Source: Ensifer sp. LCM 4579
Lineage (GTDB): Bacteria > Pseudomonadota > Alphaproteobacteria > Rhizobiales > Rhizobiaceae
Direction of reading: 5' to 3'
Assembly (NCBI RefSeq): GCF_001854885.1
Contig: NZ_MDDV01000002.1
Span: forward strand, 201,276-265,275
DNA length: 64,000 nt
Shown: positions 35,949 to 45,065 of the stretch, piece after piece
Layout of the letters: each line of letters starts with the position of its first letter
Numbering within the stretch: position 1 is the first letter of the stretch
Made by a program: the position numbers and the translations under genes
The notes under the pieces: model-generated
The model's database searches: none
The model's input: only the letters and a program-made list of their open reading frames with translations
What the model was told of the DNA's origin: nothing

Positions 35949-36533
35949 GTGCTCATCTACATGGTTCGCCACGGCCAAACGGATTGGAACGCCGAGGGTC
36001 GTCTCCAGGGGCAAAAGGACATTTCCCTCAACGAAACCGGTCGCCGGCAGGCGACCGGCAATGGTCTGGCTCTCGCGGCGAAGCTCGGGCGCGAGGCCGC
36101 CGCTTACGACTTCGTAAGCAGCCCACTCGGCCGCACCCGCGAGACCATGCAGCGTCTCAGGCAGGCGATGGGGCTCGATCCGCTTTCCTACCGTATCGAT
36201 GAACGGCTGAAAGAGATCTCCTTCGGCGATTGGGAGGGCTATACGCTGCCGGAACTGAAGCGCCGCGTGCCGGAGCGGATCGCCGCGCGCCGCGTGGCCA
36301 AATGGGATTTCATCCCGCCCGGCCCGGAAGCCGAAAGTTACGAAATCCTCTCCTGGCGCGTCGGTGCCTGGCTGAAGGATGTGAGGAAGCCCACCGTCTG
36401 CGTCAGCCATGGCGGCGTCATTCGGGCGCTGTTCAAGCTGCTTGGGGAAATGGATGCCGACGAAGCGGCCGCGGCCGCGATCCCGCAGGACCGGCTCCTG
36501 AAAATCGCCGATGGCTCCATCCGCTGGCTTTGA
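35949..36533 (+). CDS. histidine phosphatase (phosphoglycerate mutase-like) family protein
   Basis: A 194-residue member if begun at GTG 35949, which has CGGAG 8-9 bases before it; in-frame GTG codons at 35931 and 35940 and ATG 35961 are other choices. The catalytic His is in YMVRHGQTDWNAEGRLQGQK; a second Arg is in SSPLGRTRETMQRLR, the acid is in RLKEISFGDWEGYTLPELK, and the second His is in CVSHGGVIRALF. These are the four parts of the branch 1 active site. The substrate is unknown; the family ranges from sugar phosphates to cofactors. It lies between two RIME elements. Confidence 0.85.
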   Translation: MLIYMVRHGQTDWNAEGRLQGQKDISLNETGRRQATGNGLALAAKLGREAAAYDFVSSPLGRTRETMQRLRQAMGLDPLSYRIDERLKEISFGDWEGYTLPELKRRVPERIAARRVAKWDFIPPGPEAESYEILSWRVGAWLKDVRKPTVCVSHGGVIRALFKLLGEMDADEAAAAAIPQDRLLKIADGSIRWL

Positions 36534-36551
36534 TCGGGTGCCATACCGCGA

Positions 36552-36630
36552 CTACAGCGCCGCGCGGATATTACTGCTTCAAAGAGTTACAGCGACCTTT
36601 GGGCGTCTGAAAAGACGCGCGGCGCTGTAA
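36552..36630. repeat. RIME1 fragments in opposite orientation
   Basis: CTACAGCGCCGCGCG (from 36552) is followed after about 20 bases by TTACAGCGACCTTTG to GCGCGGCGCTGTAA (36587-36630), which is the first RIME palindrome in reverse orientation. The pair looks like one element inserted in or rearranged against another. Two convergent genes flank it, so it may also serve as a terminator. Confidence 0.7.
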
Positions 36631-36655
36631 GGCATAGACGGGTGCAAGTGGAGGA

Positions 36656-36916
36656 TCACTGCACGATCTCGAGATCGTCGATCACGCGCTTGCCGTCGAT
36701 CTCCGTGTAGAAGACAAGAACCTTGACGCCGGCCTTCAGCCCCTCGAAATTGAACTCCTCGGGTGCCTGGTAGCTCTTGCCGTCGTCGAGCGAGAGGCTC
36801 AATTGCTCCGTGTCGACGTTGGTGATCACCGCCTCGACATCTGCGCTTTCGGCCTGGGCGGAAAGCGGCGACAGCAAGCCTGCAGTAGCCAAGAGCGCGG
36901 CGATGACGAATCGCAT
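36656..36916 (-). CDS. DUF1344-type small secreted protein
   Basis: An 86-residue protein. ATG 36916 follows a GGTGGGAAAG ribosome site, and the signal peptide MRFVIAALLATAGLLSPLSA is cut near AQAES. The mature part (ADVEAVITNVDTEQLSLSLD and GVKVLVFYTEIDGKRVIDDL) has the compact beta-rich layout of DUF1344 proteins of rhizobia. It should be periplasmic; the function is unknown. The frame reaches back to 36994 without better evidence. It is the only gene in a stretch packed with RIME pieces. Confidence 0.75.
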   Translation of the reverse strand: MRFVIAALLATAGLLSPLSAQAESADVEAVITNVDTEQLSLSLDDGKSYQAPEEFNFEGLKAGVKVLVFYTEIDGKRVIDDLEIVQ

Positions 36917-37003
36917 CTTTCCCACCTTCTTCAATGATTCTGCGAACGTTCCTGCCATCCACGTTTGATCCCCGATTGTGGCAAAAGTAGCCATGTACCG
37001 TCG

Positions 37004-37042
37004 CTACAGCGCCGCGCGTCTTATTAGACGCGCAAAGGTCAG
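37004..37042. repeat. RIME1 half element
   Basis: CTACAGCGCCGCGCGTCTTA continues to GACGCGCAAAGGTC, the first RIME palindrome only. A decayed trace of the second palindrome may lie at about 37244-37283 (GTCCTTAAATCGGTTCC to GATTCATGCAGTAAG). The rest of 36917-37370 shows no gene. Confidence 0.65.
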
Positions 37043-37370
37043 CAGATAATCCTGGTAAACCCATGAATATCTGCTTGGCCACCCATAGCGGAGAGTGAAC
37101 GCGGCCTCGGCAAAATTCAAGCGAACCATATCGTGAACCCGTCTTGCTGCAGTCGTCTCCCCGGCTTTCCCACTGCAAATGAAGGAGCGCAGAGCTGCCG
37201 TCTCCGGCGCTCCGACGCTGAGACATGGCGGCGCGGCGATTTTGTCCTTAAATCGGTTCCGCTTTGGAGATTCATGCAGTAAGAGAAGGCGCGCGATTGT
37301 CGCGCGGTTTTTCGAGAGCGGGATGGAAGCCATTCCTGTCCGGCTCACGCTCAACATCCCGGTAGCCGTC

Positions 37371-38468
37371 ATGTCGCACAATACCTTCGGTCATCTCTTT
37401 CGAGTCACCACCTGGGGCGAGAGCCACGGTCCGGCGCTTGGCTGCGTCGTCGACGGATGCCCGCCCGGGCTTCGCTTTATGCTCGCCGATATCCAGGCGT
37501 GGCTCGACAAGCGCAAGCCCGGCCAGTCCCGCTTCGTCACCCAGCGTCGCGAGGACGATCTCGTCAAGGTGCTGTCCGGCGTCATGCTCGATGATGACGG
37601 CGAGACGATGATTGCCACCGGCACGCCGATCTCGATGATGATCGAGAACACCGACCAGCGCTCCAAGGACTATTCAGAGATCGCCAAGCGCTATCGTCCG
37701 GGCCATGCAGATTACACTTATGACGTTAAGTACGGTATTCGCGACTATCGTGGCGGCGGCCGCTCTTCGGCGCGTGAGACCGCCGCCCGGGTAGCCGCCG
37801 GCGCCATTGCCCGCAAGGTCGTGCCGGGCCTCATCGTGCGCGGGGCTCTCGTCCAGATCGGCAAGCACAGGATCGACCGCGCCAATTGGGACTGGGCGGA
37901 AGTCGAGAACAATCCCTTTTTTTCGCCGGACCCGGCGATCGTTCCGGTCTGGGAAGACTATCTTGACGGAATCCGCAAGGCCGGTTCCTCGATCGGCGCC
38001 GTGGTCGAGGTGATCGCCGAGGGTGTACCCGCTGGCATCGGCGCGCCGATTTACGGCAAGCTCGACCAGGACATCGCCTCGAACCTGATGTCCATCAATG
38101 CGGTCAAGGGCGTGGAGATCGGCAACGGCTTCGCCGCCGCCGAGATCAGCGGCGAGGAGAATGCCGACGAGATGCGCATCGGCTCCGGCGGCGAGCCGGT
38201 CTTTCTCTCCAACAAAGCCGGCGGCATCCTCGGCGGCATTGCCACGGGACAGCCGGTCGTCGCCCGCTTCGCCATCAAGCCGACCTCTTCCATCCTGACC
38301 GAGCGCCGGTCGATCGACAGCGACGGCAATGAGGTCGATGTCCGCACCAAGGGCCGCCATGACCCATGCGTCGGGATAAGGGCGGTGCCGATCGGCGAAG
38401 CCATGCTTGCCTGCACGATCGCCGACCACTATCTGCGCGACCGGGGCCAGACCGGCCGGCTGAAGTAA
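37371..38468 (+). CDS. aroC: chorismate synthase
   Basis: A 365-residue enzyme for the last common step of aromatic amino acid synthesis (EPSP to chorismate, with reduced FMN). ATG 37371 gives the standard start [20 protein letters not shown], which is the first signature. Others are [20 protein letters not shown] with [19 protein letters not shown], and the late [20 protein letters not shown]. The frame upstream to 37179 is not part of the protein. It is followed 17 bases later by ribBA, so the two may form an operon. Confidence 0.96.
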   Translation: MSHNTFGHLFRVTTWGESHGPALGCVVDGCPPGLRFMLADIQAWLDKRKPGQSRFVTQRREDDLVKVLSGVMLDDDGETMIATGTPISMMIENTDQRSKDYSEIAKRYRPGHADYTYDVKYGIRDYRGGGRSSARETAARVAAGAIARKVVPGLIVRGALVQIGKHRIDRANWDWAEVENNPFFSPDPAIVPVWEDYLDGIRKAGSSIGAVVEVIAEGVPAGIGAPIYGKLDQDIASNLMSINAVKGVEIGNGFAAAEISGEENADEMRIGSGGEPVFLSNKAGGILGGIATGQPVVARFAIKPTSSILTERRSIDSDGNEVDVRTKGRHDPCVGIRAVPIGEAMLACTIADHYLRDRGQTGRLK

Positions 38469-38485
38469 TATGCGGGAGAAAAAGC

Positions 38486-39586
38486 ATGTCCTATGACCAG
38501 AAGCGTGTCGTCGACGCCATTCGCGCCTTCGAGGCCGGTGAGATCGTCGTCGTCACCGACGACGGCGGCCGCGAGAACGAAGGCGACCTGATCGTTGCGG
38601 CCGTTCACTGCACCCCGGAAAAAATGGCCTTCATCGTCCGCCACACCTCCGGAATCGTCTGCACGCCCATGCCGCGCGATGAAGCAAAGCGGCTCAATCT
38701 CAATGCGATGGTGGCCGAGAACGATTCTGCCCACACGACTGCATTTACGGTGTCCGTCGATTTCAGGCATGGAACAAGCACCGGCATTTCCGCCGACGAC
38801 CGCACGCTGACGGTGCGCAACCTCGCCAATCCGAATATCGGAGCGAGCGATTTCGTGCGGCCGGGCCATGTCTTCCCTCTAGTGGCCCGCGAGGGCGGCG
38901 TGCTCATGCGCTCCGGCCATACCGAGGCGGCCGTCGATCTTTGCCGGCTCGCCAGCCTGCCGCCGGTCGGCGTTATCTGCGAACTCGTCAATGACGACGG
39001 CACCGTGATGCGCGGTCCGCAGGTGGAGGCCTTCGCCGAGACCCACGGCCTGAAACAGGTTTCGGTGGCCGATCTCATTGCCTACCGCCAGCGCAAGGAA
39101 ACCCTGATCGAGAAGGGCAATTGCTTCGACATCGAAACGCCCTACGGCAAGGCGAGGGGCCATGCCTATTCTTTGCCCTGGGATCCGATGCAGCATCTCG
39201 CCGTCGTTTTCGGCGACATTCGCGACGGTGTCGACATTCCGGTTCGCCTCCATCTCGAAAATGTCGGATCGGATGTTTTCGGCAGCGATCGTCCGATCGA
39301 CGAGGTCATGAAGCGCATCGCCGCGGAGGGCAGGGGCGTCATCGTCTATCTGCGCGAAGGTTCGGTCGGCGTCGGCGTTTCGCAGACCGCGCGCAAGGGC
39401 AAGCAAGAGCGTGAAGTGCACGAGGAAGCGCAGGCGCGAGAAAGCGAATGGCTGGAAATCGGCCTAGGCGCCCAAATTCTCAAGGATCTCGGCATCACCT
39501 CCATCCGCCTTCTTTCCTCCCGCGAGCGTCATTATGTCGGCCTCGAGGGTTTCGGCATCAATATCGCCGCGACCGAGATCCTTTGA
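38486..39586 (+). CDS. ribBA: RibBA-type protein: DHBP synthase with degenerate GTP cyclohydrolase II half (RibBX-like)
   Basis: A 366-residue protein from ATG 38486. The first half is 3,4-dihydroxy-2-butanone 4-phosphate synthase with all parts: DDGGRENEGDLIVAA (about 25-39), HTSGIVCTPM, HGTSTGISADDR and REGGVLMRSGHTEAAVDL. The second half has the cyclohydrolase II fold but not its active site: the zinc site ECLTGDxFxSxRCDCG reads ENVGSDVFGSDRPID, with none of the three Cys, and the catalytic QEGRGIG text reads REGSVGVGV without the Arg. It is thus probably only a DHBP synthase, like the RibBX variant described from proteobacteria. A separate ribA is needed elsewhere. It follows aroC by 17 bases. 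Confidence 0.9.
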   Translation: MSYDQKRVVDAIRAFEAGEIVVVTDDGGRENEGDLIVAAVHCTPEKMAFIVRHTSGIVCTPMPRDEAKRLNLNAMVAENDSAHTTAFTVSVDFRHGTSTGISADDRTLTVRNLANPNIGASDFVRPGHVFPLVAREGGVLMRSGHTEAAVDLCRLASLPPVGVICELVNDDGTVMRGPQVEAFAETHGLKQVSVADLIAYRQRKETLIEKGNCFDIETPYGKARGHAYSLPWDPMQHLAVVFGDIRDGVDIPVRLHLENVGSDVFGSDRPIDEVMKRIAAEGRGVIVYLREGSVGVGVSQTARKGKQEREVHEEAQARESEWLEIGLGAQILKDLGITSIRLLSSRERHYVGLEGFGINIAATEIL

Positions 39587-39629
39587 AGTAGAGACGGTGC
39601 AATCGTGATCTTGCGATCGAAATAGGAAC

Positions 39630-39662
39630 AGCCGCGCATCCAAGGGAGCGCGGCTTTCGATC
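39630..39662 (+). terminator. terminator after ribBA
   Basis: AGCCGCGC (39630-39637) pairs with GCGCGGCT (39648-39655), and TTCGAT follows. It lies between convergent ribBA and the IalB-like gene. Confidence 0.55.
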
Positions 39663-39679
39663 CGGCGACTTCTGGCCGA

Positions 39680-40210
39680 TCAGGGCAGCGCGTCGTATCC
39701 CTCGCCGAAGCCCTTGAGGTCGACCGGAATGCCGATTCCCTCTTCCGGGGACTGGAAGACGATGAAGGTCGCCGTCGCGCCGGCCCGGAACGTCTTCAGG
39801 AGTTCGTCCTCCAGCACGACTTCCGCATAGCAGCCATCGGTGAAACAGCGAACGAAATAGGCGCGGCCGATATCCTTGCCGTCGACATTGAGGCCGAGGC
39901 CGTTGGGCAGAAGCACACCGAGGGGAGCGAGAACGCGAAGGATCTTCGCCTTGCGGTCGGCCGTCTTCAGGACGACGACGGAGAGCCCGACCTCCGGCCG
40001 GTCTTCGGCGATGACGTTCTGCATCAGCGCACACTGTTCGCTCGAAGCGCCGGCAGGTTTGTCGCAGACGATCGACCATGCGCCGTGGTTCGACTTCACC
40101 GTTCCCGGTGTGCCGCCGGATTGCTGGGCCATGCTTGCTGTGGGGAAGGCGCAGGCGGCAATTCCGAGGGCGGCCAGAACGGGCAGCCGAGAGAAGAGGG
40201 ACAGGCCCAT
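39680..40210 (-). CDS. IalB-family (invasion-associated locus B) secreted protein
   Basis: A 176-residue protein from ATG 40210. The signal peptide MGLSLFSRLPVLAALGIAAC ends near SMAQQ. The mature domain begins NHGAWSIVCDKPAGASSEQC and continues LRVLAPLGVLLPNGLGLNVD and YFVRCFTDGCYAEV, the layout of IalB proteins, with four Cys that likely pair. First named in Bartonella for invasion, the family is widespread in free-living and symbiotic Rhizobiales, where its role is unclear. It diverges from ctaC. The frame to 40480 would put the signal peptide inside the protein, so it was rejected. Confidence 0.83.
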   Translation of the reverse strand: MGLSLFSRLPVLAALGIAACAFPTASMAQQSGGTPGTVKSNHGAWSIVCDKPAGASSEQCALMQNVIAEDRPEVGLSVVVLKTADRKAKILRVLAPLGVLLPNGLGLNVDGKDIGRAYFVRCFTDGCYAEVVLEDELLKTFRAGATATFIVFQSPEEGIGIPVDLKGFGEGYDALP

Positions 40211-40563
40211 GTAAACCTCAAAACGTCGAATCAATAGGGCTATTCTTGAAGCGCGGAGCAGCAAATGAAAAGCCCTGCGCACTACATTCCAGCGCCATAT
40301 GGCCGAAATTGGGCCCAAATTTCCCGGAAAGACAAGTCCGAACTGCTTTGGGCGTGCCTCGCCACTGTGCGCCATATATAGAAGTGGAAACCATGCATAT
40401 GCGACTGGGTCCACCGTCTGATGCATATGCCGGTGCGGCGGCCTGTGCGAAAAACCCCTCTTTGCGCAAAAATGCCGCACGAGGTTTCCTGGTCAGATGT
40501 TGCGGCGCTCACCAAACTGTGGTTTGAAGCGCTGCAGTATCGCAGGGATTCTGCGTTCCGGGT

Positions 40564-40577
40564 TTGATCCTGATCAA
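40564..40577. promoter_or_regulatory. FixK/FNR-type binding site upstream of ctaC
   Basis: TTGATCCTGATCAA is a perfect dyad that matches the FNR/FixK consensus TTGAT-N4-ATCAA. It ends 21 bases before the GTG start of ctaC. Sites that close to the start usually repress when bound, so low-oxygen FixK activity might turn down the aa3 oxidase. The match is seen directly; the regulation is inferred. Confidence 0.72.
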
Positions 40578-40598
40578 GCGCATTGGGGAGACGTCATT

Positions 40599-41483
40599 GT
40601 GAAAAATAAGGCCTATGCAGTTCTGGCAGCGCTTGCCTGTCTGCTCTTTGCTTCGAGCGCCTTTGCTGACAAGCCTGTCGACTGGCAGACCAGCTTTCAG
40701 CCGGCGGCGACGGGCATCATGGAAGCAATCACGTGGTTCGAACAATACACACTGTGGTTCATCATTCCGATTACGCTCCTGGTCCTCCTGCTGCTGATCA
40801 TCGTCGTGGTCAAATTCCGCGAGGGCGCCAATCCGGTGCCGTCGAGGACCAGCCATAACACGCTGATTGAGGTGATCTGGACCGTCGGTCCGGTGATCGT
40901 GCTCCTGTTCCTCGCCGTTCCGTCCTTCCAGCTCCTGACGGCGCAGCTGACGCCGCCTGAGAATCCGGATCTGACCGTGAAGGCCACCGGTAACCAATGG
41001 TACTGGTCCTATGAATATGAAGTGGGCGAGAATCCGCTTTCCTTCGACAGCCTTCTCCTGAAGGATGAGGATCGTGCAGGCCTGGGCAAGGAAGACAAGG
41101 CCGCGTATCCGCGCCTTCTCGCCGTCGATAACGAGGTGGTCGTTCCGGTCGGCAAGACCGTCCGCGTCCTGGTTACGGCTGCCGACGTGATCCACGCCTT
41201 TGCCATGCCGGCTTTCGGCGTGAAGATCGATGCCGTACCTGGTCGCCTCAACGAAACCTGGTTCAAGGCTGACCGCGAAGGCCTCTATTACGGCCAGTGT
41301 TCCGAGCTCTGCGGCAAGGATCATGCCTATATGCCGATCGCCATCCGGGTTGTATCGCAGGACAATTACGACGCCTGGCTCGCTGCCGCCGCCACCAATC
41401 TCGGCGAGGCGAACAAGGCGCTCATGGCGTCCGTCGACGGCGCGGCCAAGGCCGTTGACGTCGCCGAAAACGCCGCACAGTAA
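40599..41483 (+). CDS. ctaC: cytochrome c oxidase subunit II (aa3 type)
   Basis: A 294-residue subunit begun at GTG 40599, which has GGGGAG at 40584-40589; the frame to 40497 lacks support. After a signal peptide ([20 protein letters not shown]) come two membrane segments ([20 protein letters not shown] and [19 protein letters not shown]). The CuA domain has [11 protein letters not shown], the aromatic electron-entry patch, and [18 protein letters not shown] with the two Cys, Glu, His and Met ligands. It takes electrons from cytochrome c. First gene of the oxidase operon, behind a FixK-like site. Confidence 0.95.
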   Translation: MKNKAYAVLAALACLLFASSAFADKPVDWQTSFQPAATGIMEAITWFEQYTLWFIIPITLLVLLLLIIVVVKFREGANPVPSRTSHNTLIEVIWTVGPVIVLLFLAVPSFQLLTAQLTPPENPDLTVKATGNQWYWSYEYEVGENPLSFDSLLLKDEDRAGLGKEDKAAYPRLLAVDNEVVVPVGKTVRVLVTAADVIHAFAMPAFGVKIDAVPGRLNETWFKADREGLYYGQCSELCGKDHAYMPIAIRVVSQDNYDAWLAAAATNLGEANKALMASVDGAAKAVDVAENAAQ

Positions 41484-41503
41484 TCGGAAGGGGAGCTCGA
41501 CCC

Positions 41504-43192
41504 ATGGCTGGAACAGCCGTTCATCACGATCAACGGCATGATCATTCCGATCATGCCCATGCCGACCACGAACACAAGCCGCTGAGCTTCTTCCAGCGCT
41601 GGTTCCTCTCGACCAACCACAAGGACATCGGGACGCTCTACCTGATCTTCGCGATCATCGCCGGCATCATCGGCGGGACGCTGTCGGTGTTCATGCGTGC
41701 CGAGCTGCAGGAGCCCGGCATCCAGATATTCCACGGTCTGGCGCAGATGGTCTACGGTTTCGAGGGCGATGCTGCCATCGATGGCGGCAAGCACATGTTC
41801 AACGTGTTCACGACCGCGCATGCCCTGATCATGATCTTCTTCATGGTCATGCCCGCGCTCATCGGCGGCTTCGCCAACTGGATGGTGCCGATCATGATCG
41901 GGGCGCCGGACATGGCCTTCCCGCGCATGAACAACATCTCCTTCTGGTTGATCGTGCCGGCCTTCCTGCTGGTCCTGCTTTCGATGTTCGCCGAAGGCCC
42001 CGCAGGTGCCTATGGTGCGGGCGGCGGTTGGACGATCTATCCGCCATTCTCGACGTCGGGCATGCCGGGGCCGGCCATGGATCTTGCGATCCTCGGCCTG
42101 CATGTGGCCGGCGCTTCGTCGATCCTGGGTGCGATCAACTTCATCACGACCATCCTCAACATGCGTGCGCCGGGCATGACGCTGCACAAGATGCCGCTCT
42201 TTGCCTGGTCGGTGCTGATCACGGCATTCCTGCTGCTGCTCTCGCTGCCGGTTCTGGCAGGTGGCATCACCATGCTGCTCACGGACCGCAACTTCGGCAC
42301 GACCTTCTTCGCGCCTGAGGGCGGTGGCGACCCGATCCTGTTCCAGCACCTGTTCTGGTTCTTCGGTCATCCGGAAGTGTACATCCTGATCCTGCCGGGC
42401 TTCGGCATCATCAGCCACATCATCTCGACCTTCTCGCGCAAGCCGATCTTCGGCTATCTCGGCATGGCCTATGCCATGGTGGCGATCGGCGCCGTCGGCT
42501 TCATCGTCTGGGCGCACCACATGTACACGGTCGGCATGTCGCTCGAGACGCAGCGCTATTTCGTCTTCGCGACCATGGTCATCGCCGTTCCGACGGGCGT
42601 GAAGATCTTCTCCTGGATCGCGACGATGTGGGGCGGCTCGATCCGCTTCTCGACGCCGATGGTCTGGGCGATCGGCTTCATCTTCCTCTTTACGGTCGGC
42701 GGTGTGACGGGCGTGCAACTCGCCAACGCCGGTCTCGATCGTTCGCTGCACGACACCTACTACGTGGTCGCTCACTTCCACTACGTGCTGTCGCTCGGCG
42801 CCGTTTTCGCGATCTTTGCGGCCTGGTACTACTGGTTCCCGAAGATGAGCGGCTACATGTATTCCGAGTTCATCGGCAAGCTGCATTTCTGGGTGATGTT
42901 CGTCGGCGTGAATCTGATCTTCTTCCCGCAGCACTTCCTCGGGCTTGCAGGCATGCCGCGCCGCTATGTCGACTATCCGGATGCCTTTGCCGGCTGGAAC
43001 ATGGTGTCCTCCTACGGATCCTATATCGCGGCCGTTGGCGTGCTGATCTTCCTCTACGGCGTCGCCGAAGCCTTCGCGAAGAAGCGCGTTGCGGGCGACA
43101 ATCCGTGGGGCGCGGGTGCAAACACGCTGGAGTGGCAGCTGTCGTCGCCGCCGCCGTTCCATCAGTGGGAACAGCTCCCGCGGATCAAGTGA
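41504..43192 (+). CDS. ctaD: cytochrome c oxidase subunit I (aa3 type)
   Basis: A 562-residue heme-copper oxidase core with twelve membrane segments. It carries haems a and a3 and CuB. Landmarks are the D-channel text [16 protein letters not shown], the CuB His-Tyr pair in [30 protein letters not shown] and the haem ligands in [18 protein letters not shown]. The N-terminus is unusually His/Asp-rich ([18 protein letters not shown]), which may bind metal. It starts 20 bases after ctaC at ATG 41504, with GGGGAG before it. Confidence 0.97.
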   Translation: MAGTAVHHDQRHDHSDHAHADHEHKPLSFFQRWFLSTNHKDIGTLYLIFAIIAGIIGGTLSVFMRAELQEPGIQIFHGLAQMVYGFEGDAAIDGGKHMFNVFTTAHALIMIFFMVMPALIGGFANWMVPIMIGAPDMAFPRMNNISFWLIVPAFLLVLLSMFAEGPAGAYGAGGGWTIYPPFSTSGMPGPAMDLAILGLHVAGASSILGAINFITTILNMRAPGMTLHKMPLFAWSVLITAFLLLLSLPVLAGGITMLLTDRNFGTTFFAPEGGGDPILFQHLFWFFGHPEVYILILPGFGIISHIISTFSRKPIFGYLGMAYAMVAIGAVGFIVWAHHMYTVGMSLETQRYFVFATMVIAVPTGVKIFSWIATMWGGSIRFSTPMVWAIGFIFLFTVGGVTGVQLANAGLDRSLHDTYYVVAHFHYVLSLGAVFAIFAAWYYWFPKMSGYMYSEFIGKLHFWVMFVGVNLIFFPQHFLGLAGMPRRYVDYPDAFAGWNMVSSYGSYIAAVGVLIFLYGVAEAFAKKRVAGDNPWGAGANTLEWQLSSPPPFHQWEQLPRIK

Positions 43193-43290
43193 CGGACAAC
43201 GAACAGAAGCCGCCGGTATCGGCGGCTTCTCCCCGGCGGCTTGCCGGCACTATGTGGTTTTTGCGGCCGCGACAGGACCAGGGACAAGAC

Positions 43291-44247
43291 ATGGCGCTCA
43301 TCAACAATCACGAAGCAGTCGGCATGGACGGTGCGCAGCGCCTGTCCGAAGCCTCTGCGCGGGATTATTTCGAGCTGCTGAAGCCGCGCGTCATGTCGCT
43401 GGTCATCTTTACGGCCTTTGTCGGCCTCGTCCTTGCGCCAGGACAAATCAATCCCATCATCGGTTTCATCGCAATTCTCTGCATTGCCGTGGGCGCCGGT
43501 GCCTCCGGCGCGCTGAACATGTGGTATGACGCCGATATAGACGCCGTCATGAGCCGCACCGCCAAGCGCCCAATTCCTGCCGGCAAGGTTCTGCCGCAGG
43601 AAGCGCTCGCCTTCGGCCTGACGCTTTCGGCATTTTCGGTGACGATCCTCGGTCTCGCCGTGAACTGGCTCGCAGCCGGATTGCTCGCTTTCACGATATT
43701 CTTCTACGTGGTCATCTACACGATGTGGCTGAAGCGCTCGACGCCGCAGAACATCGTTATCGGCGGTGCGGCCGGAGCTTTCCCGCCGATGATCGGTTGG
43801 GCCTGCGTCAGCGGCGGCGTGTCGGTCGAAAGCATCGTGCTCTTCCTCATCATCTTTCTCTGGACGCCGGCGCATTTCTGGGCCCTGGCTCTTTTCAAGA
43901 TGGGCGATTACGAGGCCGTCGGCGTGCCGATGATGCCGAATGTCTGCGGCGAGGCGACGACCAAGAAGCAGATCGTCGTCTATGCGCTGCTGACGGCACT
44001 GAGTGGTGTCTGTCCCAGCTTGCTCGGCTTTGCGAGCCTTGGCTATGGGGCATTCGCGACGGCCATGGGGCTCGGCTTCATCTGGTACTCGCTTGGCGTT
44101 CTGCGCATGGAGAGTGACGATAAACGGATGGTGCCGGCCAAGAAGCTCTTCGCCTTCTCTATCATCTATCTCTTCGCGATTTTCTCGGCCCTGCTGGTCG
44201 ACCATGTCGTCGTCGAGATGTGGCACATTGCCGGAGGTACGATCTGA
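43291..44247 (+). CDS. ctaB: protohaem IX farnesyltransferase (haem O synthase)
   Basis: A 318-residue UbiA-family membrane enzyme that adds a farnesyl tail to haem B, the first step to haem A for the oxidase. ATG 43291 follows AGGGACAAG; ATG 43252 is an in-frame alternative. The Asp-rich prenyl site reads [19 protein letters not shown], and the second one is in [20 protein letters not shown]. About nine membrane segments are seen. It lies between ctaD and ctaF; its stop overlaps the ctaF start (TGATG). Confidence 0.95.
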   Translation: MALINNHEAVGMDGAQRLSEASARDYFELLKPRVMSLVIFTAFVGLVLAPGQINPIIGFIAILCIAVGAGASGALNMWYDADIDAVMSRTAKRPIPAGKVLPQEALAFGLTLSAFSVTILGLAVNWLAAGLLAFTIFFYVVIYTMWLKRSTPQNIVIGGAAGAFPPMIGWACVSGGVSVESIVLFLIIFLWTPAHFWALALFKMGDYEAVGVPMMPNVCGEATTKKQIVVYALLTALSGVCPSLLGFASLGYGAFATAMGLGFIWYSLGVLRMESDDKRMVPAKKLFAFSIIYLFAIFSALLVDHVVVEMWHIAGGTI

Positions 44248-44387
44248 TGGAAACCGTCGAACTCAGCGCCGCCCAGAAGAAGTCCCGCCGTAGCCGAAAC
44301 ATGGCTCTAGGCCTGGTTCTGGCCGGACTGGTCGCGCTTTTCTACGTCGTGACGCTGATCAAGTTCGGCGGCGGCGTGGTCCATTGA
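44247..44387 (+). CDS. ctaF: small CtaF/CoxF-like membrane protein
   Basis: A 46-residue protein whose ATG overlaps the ctaB stop as TGATG. A basic N-terminus (QKKSRRSRN) is followed by one membrane segment ([20 protein letters not shown]) and a short KFGGGVVH tail. Small proteins of this shape lie between ctaB and ctaG in many alphaproteobacterial oxidase operons; their function is unclear, and an assembly role is usually assumed. Overlap and position argue it is translated. ctaG begins 10 bases after its stop, and GAGGAG overlaps the TGA. Confidence 0.78.
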   Translation: METVELSAAQKKSRRSRNMALGLVLAGLVALFYVVTLIKFGGGVVH

Positions 44388-44397
44388 GGAGCGGCTC

Positions 44398-45003
44398 ATG
44401 ACGGATACTCCGCGCAAGGGCCCGAAGGACCGAGCGAATGCCGCCATCGTCGGCGCGTGCCTCGCCTTTGTCGTCGGCATGGTCGGCATGGCTTACGCGG
44501 CTGTACCGCTCTACAACATGTTCTGCCGCGTAACCGGCTATAACGGCACTACGCAGCGGGTCGAACAGGCCTCCGACGTTATTCTCGACCGGAAGATAAG
44601 GGTGACCTTCGATGCCAATGTCGCGCCGGGTCTGCCCTGGGAGTTCAAACCGGTCCAGCGTCACGTCGACCTTCGGATCGGCGAGACGGTCCAGATAAAT
44701 TACCGCGCCAAGAACCTGTCGTCGAAGCCGACCACCGGGCAGGCGACATTCAACGTCACGCCGATGGAAGCCGGAGCCTATTTCAACAAGCTCGAATGCT
44801 TCTGCTTTACCGAGACGACGTTGCAGCCCGGCGAGGAAATGGAAATGCCGGTCGTCTTCTTCGTCGATCCGGAAATCGTGAAGCCGGTCGAGACGAAAGA
44901 CGTCAAGACCTTGACGCTGTCCTACACCTTCTACGCGCGCGAGCCGTCCGAGCCCGTCGCGGCGGTGAAGGCGAAGGAAGCGCAGGATCAGAACAAACTT
45001 TGA
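44398..45003 (+). CDS. ctaG: cytochrome c oxidase assembly protein CtaG/Cox11
   Basis: A 201-residue copper chaperone that delivers copper to CuB of subunit I. It has one N-terminal membrane anchor ([20 protein letters not shown]) with the [17 protein letters not shown] text after it, and a periplasmic immunoglobulin-like domain with the copper pair in [20 protein letters not shown] (CFCF). The ribosome site GAGGAG is clear. It lies between ctaF and ctaE. Confidence 0.95.
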   Translation: MTDTPRKGPKDRANAAIVGACLAFVVGMVGMAYAAVPLYNMFCRVTGYNGTTQRVEQASDVILDRKIRVTFDANVAPGLPWEFKPVQRHVDLRIGETVQINYRAKNLSSKPTTGQATFNVTPMEAGAYFNKLECFCFTETTLQPGEEMEMPVVFFVDPEIVKPVETKDVKTLTLSYTFYAREPSEPVAAVKAKEAQDQNKL

Positions 45004-45065
45004 CATGCGGTCCATTTCGGCTATGCCGGGCGGGCTAAAAGAGAGGACTATCGGGGATTACTGAC

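Noticed and set aside
37179-37370. N-terminal extension of aroC by 64 codons
   Set aside because: Chorismate synthase starts with [10 protein letters not shown]; the extension overlaps decayed RIME text.
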